64,000 bases of DNA, from NCBI GenBank assembly GCA_000708835.1, contig DF237291.1, positions 1 to 64,000 of the forward strand. Reading direction: 5' to 3'. Shown one piece after another: positions 49,101 through 64,000 of the stretch. This DNA comes from Klebsormidium nitens. Lineage: Eukaryota > Streptophyta > Klebsormidiophyceae > Klebsormidiales > Klebsormidiaceae. The notes under the pieces are model-generated. The model had not been told where the DNA came from, did no database searches, and saw only the letters and a list, made by a program, of their open reading frames with translations. Each line of letters opens with the position of its first letter. Within the stretch, counting starts at the first letter, position 1. Made by a program: the position numbers and the translations under genes.

Positions 49101-52100
49101 CGGACCCCGTCCGGCCTGGACACACAAGCAGACGGCGGCAGACATCATCGCAGGAAGAAGCGAAGTCCGCAACAGTCCGCAAAAGTCCGCAGACAACTGT
49201 TTGACGGTGGCACAGGAGCGTGAAAGCCTTCTGGACGTCCGAAACAAAAAACTGCCTTTTTAAACTTCGGGCTCTTGCCGGGCCGCTGGTAATCTAAACC
49301 CTGCCCATGAAGACTGCCCGTATGTCAGCATAGGTAGTCCGCATGTTAAGTCCGCATGTTAAAAAAAGGCACAGCTGCAGATGGGTTTCCGCTAATGATG
49401 TCGGAACTTTCCAACATCACATACACCCTCGATCTGATGTTGGATATTTCCATCATCATTTAGAGCCAAAGCGTTGAGGTTGTGAGTTTCCTACTTCGCA
49501 CTATATTGTTGATTGTAATGTTGGAACTTTCCAACATCACATACAACCAGATTTCTCATGTTGGAACTTTCCAACATCACATACACTCTCAATCTGATGT
49601 TGGATGTTTTAACATAAAATTAATGGTTCACAGTCATGTCAAGGAAATATCCAACTTCAAAAAGCATCCATCCACATTTGATGTTGGAATTTTCCAACAT
49701 CAAGTACAGCCGAAGAATCCACTTATGTTGGAACTTTCCAACTGAGTTTTTGAGGCAACCCGGTGAATTTAGAATTTCCCAATTCTACAAAGTATCTAGC
49801 TAGACGTAATGTTGGAAGTCCCAACCTCATTTAAAGCCAAAGCAAACTCCATCTTCATCAAATGTCCAGCCGAATCTGATGTTGAAACTATCCAACATCA
49901 CGTACACCCTCAATTGCTCACCAAAAGCTTGTGTTCACGGTGAGGTTGAGATTTTCAACTTCAAAAAATATCCAGCCGCAACTGATTTTGGGGCTTTCCA
50001 ACATCACATACAGCCAGATAATCTGAAGTTGGAACTTTCCAACTTCACTTAGATCCAAATTGGTGAATCTCAAAGTTTCCAACTCCACAAAGTATCTAGC
50101 TAGATGTACTGTTGGACAATTGCAACCTCATTTAAGCCAACGCAGTTTCCATCTTCCCGGTGATTATAGCACCGAACAGCAAGTCAATACTAGCTAAAAT
50201 CAGCGATCAGAGGCTCCAGAGTCGTGCAAAACACTACGATCTTTTGCCAGAGTCGCTTCTTAAGACACCCTATGACAATCTCCATGCAATCAAGCACCGA
50301 GCACCACCAACTGGTTAAGAGAATGGCCAACGCTCAGGATCCTGGTCTTTTCAGGAACCGCTGCCGCTGGCTCGGCTGGTTGTGTGGTGCGCGCTCACCC
50401 TTGGCGAGCACCTCGAGGTACTTGCCGAGCAGGATGAAGGTGATGAGCATGGCGGCCGTCTCAAAGAAGTCGGACGCGTGGAACGACGGCCGCACCGCCG
50501 CGTACACCAGGCTCCCCACGCTGTACCAGTAGGCCGCGTTGGTGCCCAGCACGATCAGCACGTCCATGTTGGCGCGCCCGTGCCGCAGGCTGCGCCACGC
50601 GCCGCGGTGGAAGCGCCACCCGATGCCGTACTCGACGGGGGTCGTGAAAGCCCAGCGCAGCCAGTCCCCCACCGTGAAGGCCCACACGCGCGTGCGCAGG
50701 GCGGCGTCCACCGCCGGGATGCGCGGCAGCACCATGGCCAGCAAGAACACCGGCACCGTGAGCGCGAGGCTCGCCAGGAACAGCCGCCGGTGCTTCATGA
50801 TCTCCGCGGCGCGGTCCACGCCCTGCCCCTGCGCGGGGTTGTGCAGTGCCACGCGGAACTGGCCTGGCCCCTGCTCGCCAGCGCCCTTCACTGCCTCAAA
50901 GATGGTGCGCAGCCCCGTGCGGTCGGGGTCAAACACGACCGCCACCCGGTCGCCGGCCTCGGGGTGCACGCACGCCTCGCGGATGCCGGGGCTGGCCAGC
51001 AGGGTGCGCACCACGGCGGCACGGTCGGCGTCCGAGTCCATGCCAGCAACGGAGAGGGTGACCTTGTCCTTCTGACCCGTGTCCAGTACAGCCGCCTCGT
51101 ACCCGGCGTCTTCCACCGCCTGGATCAGCGCCCGCTCACTCACCACCCTGCGGCAGAAGGAGGCAGTGAGGACCAGGGCATAAGACCCCTGAGACGGGTA
51201 CACGGTGTGATGGTGCACTTCATGGACAGTGTTGTGGCTCTCAGAAAGGGGGCCCGAGGACAGGCGCATAAGTAGTCAACAGGTTTTATCGAAGATAAGG
51301 CAGCGCTTGGGGAGTTGGCTTCAGAACCGTGGCAATGCTGTGGCCCAAGCATTGTGTGGCCAGCCGCACAGGCAGGGCGAGCAGCCCACCTGGAGTCATA
51401 CTCGACCTCTGCCTCCGCTGTGGCCAGCGCCACCACCGCTTTGCGCACTCCGCGCACCCCCGCCAGCGCGTGCTCCACCGCTCCCACGCACGTGGAGCAG
51501 GTCATGCCCTGCACCCGCAAGCGGGCCAGCACCACGCGGAAGCTGCGCCCTGCGTCCAGCTCTTGGACGTGCGCCTCGTAGCCCATGTCGTCCAGGGTCT
51601 CCACCAGATCCTCCTCCTGCAATGTGGAGCTCACCGTTTTGTTGCGACTGGAACGTGTTGGGTGCGAGGATACTGACGTGATACGAGTGAGCACGAGAGT
51701 TGTCCCAATGGGAGAAAGGGTAGCCACACTTATTTCACAATACAAGGTACTGACACAGTCACTTGATGTCTTTCTAGTACTAGCGCCTTGGGAAAGAAGC
51801 TTCTTTCAATGAGTAATATGAGGGACGCGAGGTGCTTTTGCTGTGATTGGAAGGAGTGATTTAGACCTGATTTGCCTAAAGCATCTTAGCTGATTCAAAC
51901 AGTGGGGTGCAAAAACGGTGATCAAGATGCACCACACACTACGTGCCTTTCCAACTCGACCTCTTTTGCAACAGCTCAAGATGCAGTTGACGGCTGCGTG
52001 CCCCGTACCATGACGATGTTTGCATCAAAGACCACCTCCGCCAGGTTCTGCATCAGCGACACCGACGCCGCCTCCACCCCCTCCACCTGCCGCAGCACTT

Positions 52101-52338
52101 TTTCCACGCTGGACGAGCACGCGGCGCACGTCATGCCGGACACGCTCAGGTACCGCGTCACCAGATCTTTGCTGGCGCTGCCGCTAGGGCCCTCATAAGG
52201 GCGCGTGCCCGCACTCGGCGATCGACCACTACCCAAATGCTGCTCGTTGGGACGTTGCGTGATTACAGACTGTATTTCGATGTTGGGGAGCAAGTGGTGG
52301 CCAGACGGAATGCGGTGCAACTCCAGCAATTGCTCCAT
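46133..52338 (-). CDS. HMA7: RAN1/HMA7-type copper-transporting P1B-ATPase
   Basis: Eight exons in transcript order, 52338-52009, 51616-51390, 51147-50399, 49115-48958, 48538-48359, 48101-47760, 47435-46866 and 46609-46133, give 1010 residues; Arabidopsis RAN1 has about 1000. The enzyme pumps Cu+ with ATP. Two heavy-metal domains carry CxxC (MTCAAC at 69-74, MTCSTC at 148-153). A third, near 210-270, lacks the cysteines, as in RAN1. All P-type motifs are intact: TGEA (508-511), the ion-binding CPC at 625-627, the phosphorylation site DKTGT (Asp669), SEHPL, TGDN and GDGVND (885-890). The tail [15 protein letters not shown] is typical of the RAN1 group. In plants RAN1 loads copper into endomembrane proteins, including ethylene receptors. 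An upstream exon cannot be excluded. The third intron carries a palindromic repeat array. Confidence 0.95.
49397..50120. repeat. Array of dispersed palindromic repeats inside a copper-ATPase intron
   Basis: The 1283-bp intron 49116-50398 contains at least eight copies of a 22-bp inverted repeat with consensus GATGTTGGAA-ct-TTCCAACATC, for example at 49397, 49517, 49557, 49680, 49878, 49984 and 50025, plus decayed copies. The copy at 49680-49701 has perfect 10-bp arms. The copy at 50025-50046 reads GAAGTTGGAA/TTCCAACTTC, so both arms changed together. Many copies are followed by ACATACA or a similar string. A longer unit repeats with a 300-bp offset (AAAGTATCTAGCTAGA at about 49790 and 50090). 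No protein is encoded. Confidence 0.85.
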
Positions 52339-54088
52339 ACTTGTCAGGCGTCAAATCGGACCACACGGTGTGTTCCGTGTTGTTTAGAAGTCCGGCCTCC
52401 TTGAGGCCAGTCCGATGCAATATGCGGCTCATGTATGAGAGACTTCTCCGTGTCCACCAAGCACGCCCAGGTGTTGCAGGAATTCTGCTACCGTATCTAC
52501 CGTTCCTAAGACTTGAGTAGCAGAAGTCTGCAAAAATAGCTGAACCAGGCCGCCGAGCTGCCCGCTGCGGACGCCGTCTGCATGCTGCACCTGCAGGCCT
52601 GCATTCTGAGGGGGTCCCCCTTGAATAGGTATATTGCTCGAGCATTGCACTGGGCGCGGACTCTGGTCACCGGTGGACTCCGGGGCGGACGAACTCGCAT
52701 GCAATAGACTTAAACTAGCGGGGCATATGCCACGACATGGCGGCACGCAGCGTGCGCGTGACATGTGGCACCAAACGCCAAGCCTACAGCAGGTCGAACG
52801 GTCTACATTGCATCCAAGATTTTAATCGACGGCGAAATGGCTTCTGGACGTTTCACAGAAGTCCAAGCGATTCAAACATGGTGAGAAGTTGAGAACCTTC
52901 CGACAAGTTACGATACTACGGTACAACGGTACTACGGTACAGTCTACGATCTGGGTATGGTGTACCTACTACGGTAGTACTGTCCAAGGCGGCAAGCCTC
53001 AAGGCCTGATGGACTCCCCCGAAAATTGGGGACCGGCCCAGCGGGGCGCTAGTCTCGCCAGGCGCTTCAATCGGTAACGTCCATGTAGTCCATCGGACGG
53101 ACCTGCAATGTTCCGAAGACTCCGCCACAAATCAGCTTGCGCCATCTTGTTTTGCGCGCCGCGGAAATACAGCGCACCGCCCTAGCTGGCCCCCCCTGCA
53201 TGGCCCCTGGGCCTATCCCCGGACCGGGCCCCAAATTCCAGAACAGAGTCGGTCGCAATTCTGAATCTACCCAGGTCCTACCTTGATTTGACAAATCCCG
53301 GCCAGTTTCGTTGTGGATAGTGCAGTCGTTGGTGGTCGCCCTGTTCGCATCGTCTAGTCTTGAAAAGACCGAATTGCCACCTACCGTACCCAGCTACGGT
53401 ACATTCAAAGGCTGGAACAGCAGCTTGTCTTCTCGCCAGTGCTTGTTGCCTACTTTTCAAGTTTTGCCTTACATAATACAAGTTGCTTTTCCGAGGTTCT
53501 TCTCCAAAACCAATCCGTTGGAAAAAGAGACAAGTAGGGGGTGCGAAGTTGCTTCGTGCCTGGGTATTGTCCTCTGTACTAGTCGTTGTTGTGCGTTGGC
53601 CCAGTAAATTGTGGAGCGGTGTCTGTAGCTGACAGATCTTAGCATCTTGAATCTCTCGGGTTTGTTAGAGTTAAAGCGAAGAGCGCTCCTTATCGATCAG
53701 GGAATTAGATCTGGAGCATTTGTGGACGACATTGGGAGAAGGGTCTTTAGACCCCGCTTGACATCTGTGCCATCCTCTTGGAAGTGTTTGTCAGAGATCT
53801 CAGGTACTTGCCGTTTGTCTCCTGTCACATCTTATGGATGAGATCCGTAGTGCTTAATATATTGCCTGTGTTCTGGTTTTGCACAGCGGCCTTAAAAACA
53901 TGCCTTATATGAGTTATCCCAATTGTAGATCTGATTTGAACATAGTGAACAGAGTGCTAGTTGGTTTACTGTCAGTGCAAGTGGGGACGCTCTCATTGGT
54001 TTGGTGGTTTGTGCAGGTAACTTGAAGCCTCTTGCCACCCTTGTCCACCCTTTGATCAGTCAGGGGAGATCAGGGCTCCCCGTGGACA
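52339..54088. promoter_or_regulatory. Divergent promoter region (Cu-ATPase / sugar-nucleotide transporter)
   Basis: This 1.75-kb stretch lies between opposite start codons. It contains a dense GTAC block at 52921-52980 and two further GTAC sites at 53386 and 53399. No coding exon is supported. Confidence 0.45.
52921..52980. promoter_or_regulatory. GTAC cluster upstream of a copper ATPase
   Basis: Five GTAC tetramers occur in 60 bp (52921, 52929, 52937, 52962, 52977), within a tract built from CTACGGTAC-like units. It lies about 580 bp upstream of the Cu-ATPase start codon. GTAC is the core of copper-response elements bound by CRR1/SPL7 factors in green algae and plants. Function is inferred from location only. 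Confidence 0.4.
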
Positions 54089-56895
54089 ATGTTTGCCCTG
54101 CTGAGCCAACCTGCGGAGCAGCTGTTTGACACCCTGGGCTTGACCAAGGTGGGCCAGCAGGTGGCTGCCTTTCTGGGGGGGGCGCGCACCCCTGCCAAGC
54201 TGCCGCACAGCCCGCCCCCGCCTAGATCTGTCCAGCGAGCAGGCCCGGAGATGAAGCCAGCAGAGCCTACCGACGTGCGGCTACTGGGGATTAACCTGAC
54301 GCGCCAGCCGCGCTGGATCCAGCTGGTCGTGTGCACGGGGGGCTTCTTCTTTGGCTACATCACTAATGGCCTGGCGGAGGAGTATGTCTATAACAGGGCC
54401 GGCTTCAGGTGAGGCACTTCATGCGCCGCAGCCCCCCAGAGCATGCATGCGACAGGCTAGGCGCTGCCAGCGGGGTGGCCATCAAAGACACCTCCCACCT
54501 TTACTAGTGTCCCAGGAATGCTGTGGCCAATTGTGCAATTGGGGTTCTGCGAATTGGCCGAATTAGGATCGCAAGTGGATTAACTGCATGCACAGTGGTA
54601 CCTCTGCGGAGATAGGTGCCATCAGAACTTAAGACTTGCAGAGGTCAAAAAGGGGGCTTGGAGGCCGCATGGTGCAGAGCATGCTGACTGGACCATGCAC
54701 AATCAAGTTAGCTCGATGCAGCTGGTCAGACGAATTGCACAGCTGCCAGTGCCCTGAGAAGTCAATTGGATGTGTCTTGCCGGCCTGCTATCCACTCCAC
54801 TCTGGGCTGCCCGCTGCGGTGAGGTCCCCTGCTGGCTGGGCAGGTCTGTCCCCCGCTTCTCGGGATTCCTTGGCTGACGTTCGGTGTCGGTGTGTGCAGC
54901 TACGGGTGGTACTTCACATTTGTGCAAGGCTTTGTGTACATTGGCCTCATCATGGCGCAGGGCTTTCGCCCGAAGCACTGTGTGAACCCGTGGGGCCTAT
55001 ACGTCAAGATCAGTGCGGTGCTCATGTTCTCCACCGGCCTCACCAAGGGCTCTCTCGCCTACCTCAACTACCCGGCGCAGATCATGTTCAAGTCCACCAA
55101 GGTCAGTGCGCCGCCCGCATTACCGCAGGCACCCCCACCATCTTTTTACCCACAGCATTGTCTTGTTTGCAAGCCACCTGGACGCAGCTGCCCCTTCGCT
55201 TGGTTCGCCTGTCCCTGCTCGGTAATTCTTATGGGGACTACCTTCGGGGAGGACCTCAGCCACAGGAAGAGCCTCGCATGTTATGCCCCTTGCCTGCCAC
55301 CGCCACTATGAAGCGCGCTCTGCCCCTTCTTCTCAACATATTTGCTGTGTGTCGTTGCGCCAGCTGTCCGCATCCTGACGGTGCAGAGCTGCGCTGGTGC
55401 AGGTGCTCCCGGTGATGCTGCTCGGCGCGATGGTCCCGGGGCTGCGGCGGCTGTACAACCTGCAGGAATACGTGTCGGCGCTGCTGCTGGTGCTGGGGCT
55501 GATCCTGTTCACGCTGGCGGACGCGGCGTCGTCGCCCAACTTCCAGATGGTGGGCGTGATCATGGTGTGCACCGCGCTGCTGCTGGACGCCATCCTGGGG
55601 AACATGCAGGAGGCCATCTTTGCGGTCAACCCCGCCACATCGCAGGTCAGCGCACGCATGCTTGCACGGGCCAGCTTCTTGAAGCAAAGCTGGGGCTCAT
55701 TCTGAGGGCGGCCCGCTTGAAGCAGTGGGAAGGAGAGTGCGTGGGCAGGGAGAACTTTCCTTCTTGTTGGGCTGGGTGGTAAGAGAGAGGAGGCTTTGTG
55801 AAGACATGTGGAAGCTCAAATCAAAGGGACACACCCCTTTGGTTTTCAGTTTACCACATCAGTCGATGCCCTGGTGACTGTATGTACAGTGGGCTCCTCT
55901 GATTGCCGTTTGAGTTTCGAATTTTATCAGACTGTGCCAATCCTTGTGTACTCTCAGGGCCGTGCCCCTTTTGAAAGGTTTCCTCCGAGAATCGGTTTCT
56001 AGAGAGCTACCTGGATGGCTGCCTTGCTTGTCTGGCCCCCAAAGTAAGCGTGTGGCGTGGGCGTGCGGTGCAGACGGAGCTGCTGTTCTGCACGACCATT
56101 GTGGGCATGCCCTTCCTGCTGGGCCCCATGGTGGCCACGGGGGAGCTGTTTGAGGCGTGGAGCGCGGGGATGGCGCACCCGTACATCTACGGGGTCATCA
56201 TCTTGGAGGCTTTTGCCACCTACATCGGCCAGCTGTCCGTGCTGTCGCTAATTGCCCTCTTTGGCGCGGCCACCACCGCCATGGTGAGGACCACACTTGC
56301 CAAAACCAGTGGATGATCATTAGCATAGTCGTTGAAGTCAGCTGTGCGCGATATGTTGGTGAAACGGCTGAACAGCATGATTGCACGATTCTAGTCTTCT
56401 GTTGACCACTAGTTCGAAACGTTTGGCACTGCCTTCCAGGTGCCGCTTCCCACAATCGGGGTTGGTTGTGGTGCCACCATGTGTATTGGTCAGAAGTGGC
56501 TCTAAAGAATAGTAGACACGAATCGCTGGAAAGCAGTCGGCAGGCAGTTTCCGCAGGATACCACCTTCTTTCGGCGGGAATCTACAGCCTCCGGCTGGTG
56601 TGCTGATGTGGGCTGGGCCGGTGTGCTACCTGCGCAGGTGACGACGTTGCGCAAGGTGTTTACGCTGCTGCTGTCGTACCTGATCTTCACCAAGCCGCTG
56701 CTGGGGCAGCACTGCGTGGGGCTGCTGCTCATCTCGTCCGGCATCGGCCTCAAGATGACGCCCGACTTCATGCCCACCCCGAGCTTCATGAAGCCTGCGC
56801 GGGCATCCCCGTCCAAGCCGGAGGTCCGGTATTCGCCCGTAGAGGACGAGAGGATGGAGGAGGGGCGCGAGAAGGAGGGGGACAACACCAGGTGA
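54089..56895 (+). CDS. Nucleotide-sugar transporter, UTR2/UTR4-like (SLC35B family)
   Basis: Five exons, 54089-54408, 54900-55101, 55403-55645, 56074-56283 and 56638-56895, give 410 residues. After a Pro-rich N-terminus of about 75 residues, the protein has about ten hydrophobic segments, as in drug/metabolite transporter-type sugar-nucleotide carriers of the Golgi or ER. Conserved family stretches are [113 protein letters not shown] and [16 protein letters not shown]. These match plant UTR2/UTR4 proteins (annotated UDP-galactose/UDP-glucose transporters) and the animal PAPS transporter SLC35B3. Substrate cannot be decided from sequence: UDP-sugar or PAPS are both possible. The tail is charged and presumably cytosolic. 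Confidence 0.92.
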
Positions 56896-58057
56896 TGGAG
56901 CCCGGCCAAGCAAACGTCAGTGTCCCCAGTCTCCTTGCCTAGAAAGGCGGGGCGCTCAGTCGGCCTCTGAGTCGGTATAGAGGTGTCTAAAAAGTCGGAG
57001 TTGTCGTCTTTAGAGTCTGTGCCGCTGCGTAGTTAGACTGTAGTGGGGCGTACTTAGAGTCGGCTTACAGCCACTGCTTGGGGACGGTCATTACACTGGT
57101 GAACAGGAATAGAAAAGGGTGGGTGCTAACAGTCAATACCCTGGCTCGCAATCAGAGCCAGTAACACAACGAGGCCGAACATAGGACGCGGTAGATCCAT
57201 AACATATTGCCTTCGGCATCCTTGGGTCCTAATCAACGCGAATTGACTTAGAAGCGCTCGCCAGTAGTGCACATAGGAACACTTGGAGGAACAGAAATCG
57301 TCAGCGGATCATCTGATCTGCTGCACGATTACGCAACAAATCAGCCCAACAGCCGCATGAGTCATGCAGCTTCGCAACATGCATGGCCTGCAGTTGTAGA
57401 GTGCTTCGACTGAGCCTGGCGTGGCCTGCAACAGGCTTGTATGTATCTGCAATGGGAGAGTAGAATTTGCGAAATGGGGATTGCAGCCTAATTGGAACAT
57501 ACGCGTGGGGGCCCTAGAGCAGGCTGTACTTAACTGCATAAATTCCGTACGTTTCTCCAGACTCGCGTTAGCCTAGAACCTAGTCACATATGCGGCGGGG
57601 CGGCCATGCGGCACTACTGAATCTCATGCCATATGCAACCCATGAGCACAGTCCAATCTCATCTTATACTTCAATCGAGTCCGGGTGCATATACACAGAA
57701 TGCGGATGTTGTGCATCGCGGCTATATGTCCACGATTATTCTTCAAGCCATGAATCGCATTTTTGAACGTCCATTTTCAATTCCGCGGTCAAGGAAGGCT
57801 TGAAGACATGCAGCTACAACCACCTTGGAAATTGAGGTGAGAACTGCCAGAGAACTTAGACCGCAACCTCAGGAAAAACCTCAGTGCTCGTTTGCCTCAC
57901 TCAAAGAGTCGCTTCGTACAGCGTGCTTGACATGACAACGGTCTCAGCTTGCGTCAGTAAGTTAACGGCGGAGAACTGCGTATGGTGCCAGCTTTGGCTG
58001 CTGACTGACATCACAATCGCGAACAACCGCCACTTGAATTTCGATGCTTAAAGGGCA
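56896..58057. other. Convergent intergenic region
   Basis: This lies between the sugar-nucleotide transporter (+) and the ABC transporter (-). No exon, RNA gene or strong repeat was found; it presumably holds both 3' UTRs. Confidence 0.5.
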
Positions 58058-63506
<5,449 letters not shown>

Positions 63507-64000
63507 CTGCCACGGAGTCGAATACCGCTCAGAGAGTCGGGCTCCACGAGCATTCGCGGATAACACCGCAGATGGACATTTGAACTACCACCCGGAGCAA
63601 AGAATCGGGCAAACTCGGAAAGGCTGACGTGGCATTCTCAAAACGGCCACCAAAGTCCAGAATCGTCGAGGGACCACAATCGCGAACTTCGCCAGATTTG
63701 ATGTAATGGCGCAAGAATTCTCGACCGTTTCTTCACCATTTTCCCGGTGCCTTTTATGGCAGCAATCCCGACGATTATTCTTTTGGCACCTTCGCATGAC
63801 AACCGCCACGAGAAACAACTCGAAGACCTTTAGTTCCATAGAGCAGAGGTGTTCTCATGTAGAAACGCCATAGTTCAAATCCGGGGTTCCGAAATCTGGA
63901 ACTAACGGAATGTGGGGACCCAAACCCAGGGTGGTGGTCTAACAGAAGGAGGAGGCCAGGGCTACGAGGCTTGGAGTGGCGTGCAACAGGCAACAAACAA
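63507..64000 (-). other. Intron (and possibly more) of the truncated ABCC gene
   Basis: The acceptor at 63507 defines the end of an intron in phase 1. No exon with ABCC membrane-span sequence is recognisable between here and the window edge, so the missing N-terminal exons probably lie beyond 64000. Confidence 0.6.

Overview
This is a eukaryotic nuclear window. It holds thirteen protein-coding genes split by many short GT-AG introns on both strands, with no bacterial operons and no rRNA or tRNA genes that I can support. The gene set points to the streptophyte (plant) lineage. It includes a DEG10-type organelle protease, a plant NADK2 with its N-terminal phosphatase-like domain, a plastid UMP kinase of the PUMPKIN type, a RAN1/HMA7-type copper ATPase and a UTR2/UTR4-type nucleotide-sugar transporter. 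A TTC29-like cilium protein, which flowering plants lack, suggests an organism with motile cells. A charophyte alga such as Klebsormidium fits best; that assignment is inference.

Layout. 0.4-1.7 kb (+): bZIP transcription factor. 3.0-8.1 kb (-): DEG10. 8.8-9.8 kb (+): small putative plastid membrane protein. 9.8-13.7 kb: gene-poor stretch with a tandem duplication, a GC hairpin, a CCCTAA-core minisatellite and a GTAC-rich tract. 13.7-20.1 kb (+): NADK2. 21.9-24.7 kb (-): secreted phosphoesterase/acid phosphatase. 26.2-28.5 kb (-): plastid UMP kinase. 29.1-30.1 kb (+): predicted plastid protein with one membrane span. 31.0-35.7 kb (-): NOP2 rRNA methyltransferase. 36.7-39.8 kb (+): TTC29-like TPR protein. 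42.1-44.6 kb (+): protein with five WRPxGLxP repeats and a degenerate cyclic-nucleotide-binding fold. 46.1-52.3 kb (-): RAN1-type Cu-ATPase, one intron of which holds an array of palindromic repeats. 54.1-56.9 kb (+): nucleotide-sugar transporter. 58.1-63.5 kb (-): ABCC/MRP transporter whose 5' end lies beyond the window.

Exon coordinates were built by hand from splice consensus, conservation of protein families as I remember them, and reading-frame phase. Every gene model sums to a whole number of codons. Functionally the window mixes organelle maintenance (DEG10, NADK2, UMP kinase), ribosome biogenesis (NOP2), membrane transport (Cu-ATPase, sugar-nucleotide carrier, ABCC) and regulation (bZIP, CNB-like protein). 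The genes look like independent neighbours, mostly in divergent and convergent pairs, and not a pathway cluster. The most unusual items are the WRPxGLxP-repeat/CNB protein, the co-varying palindrome array inside the copper-ATPase intron, a 24-bp palindrome with two ACGTG cores upstream of the bZIP gene, and a GTAC-dense block upstream of the copper ATPase.
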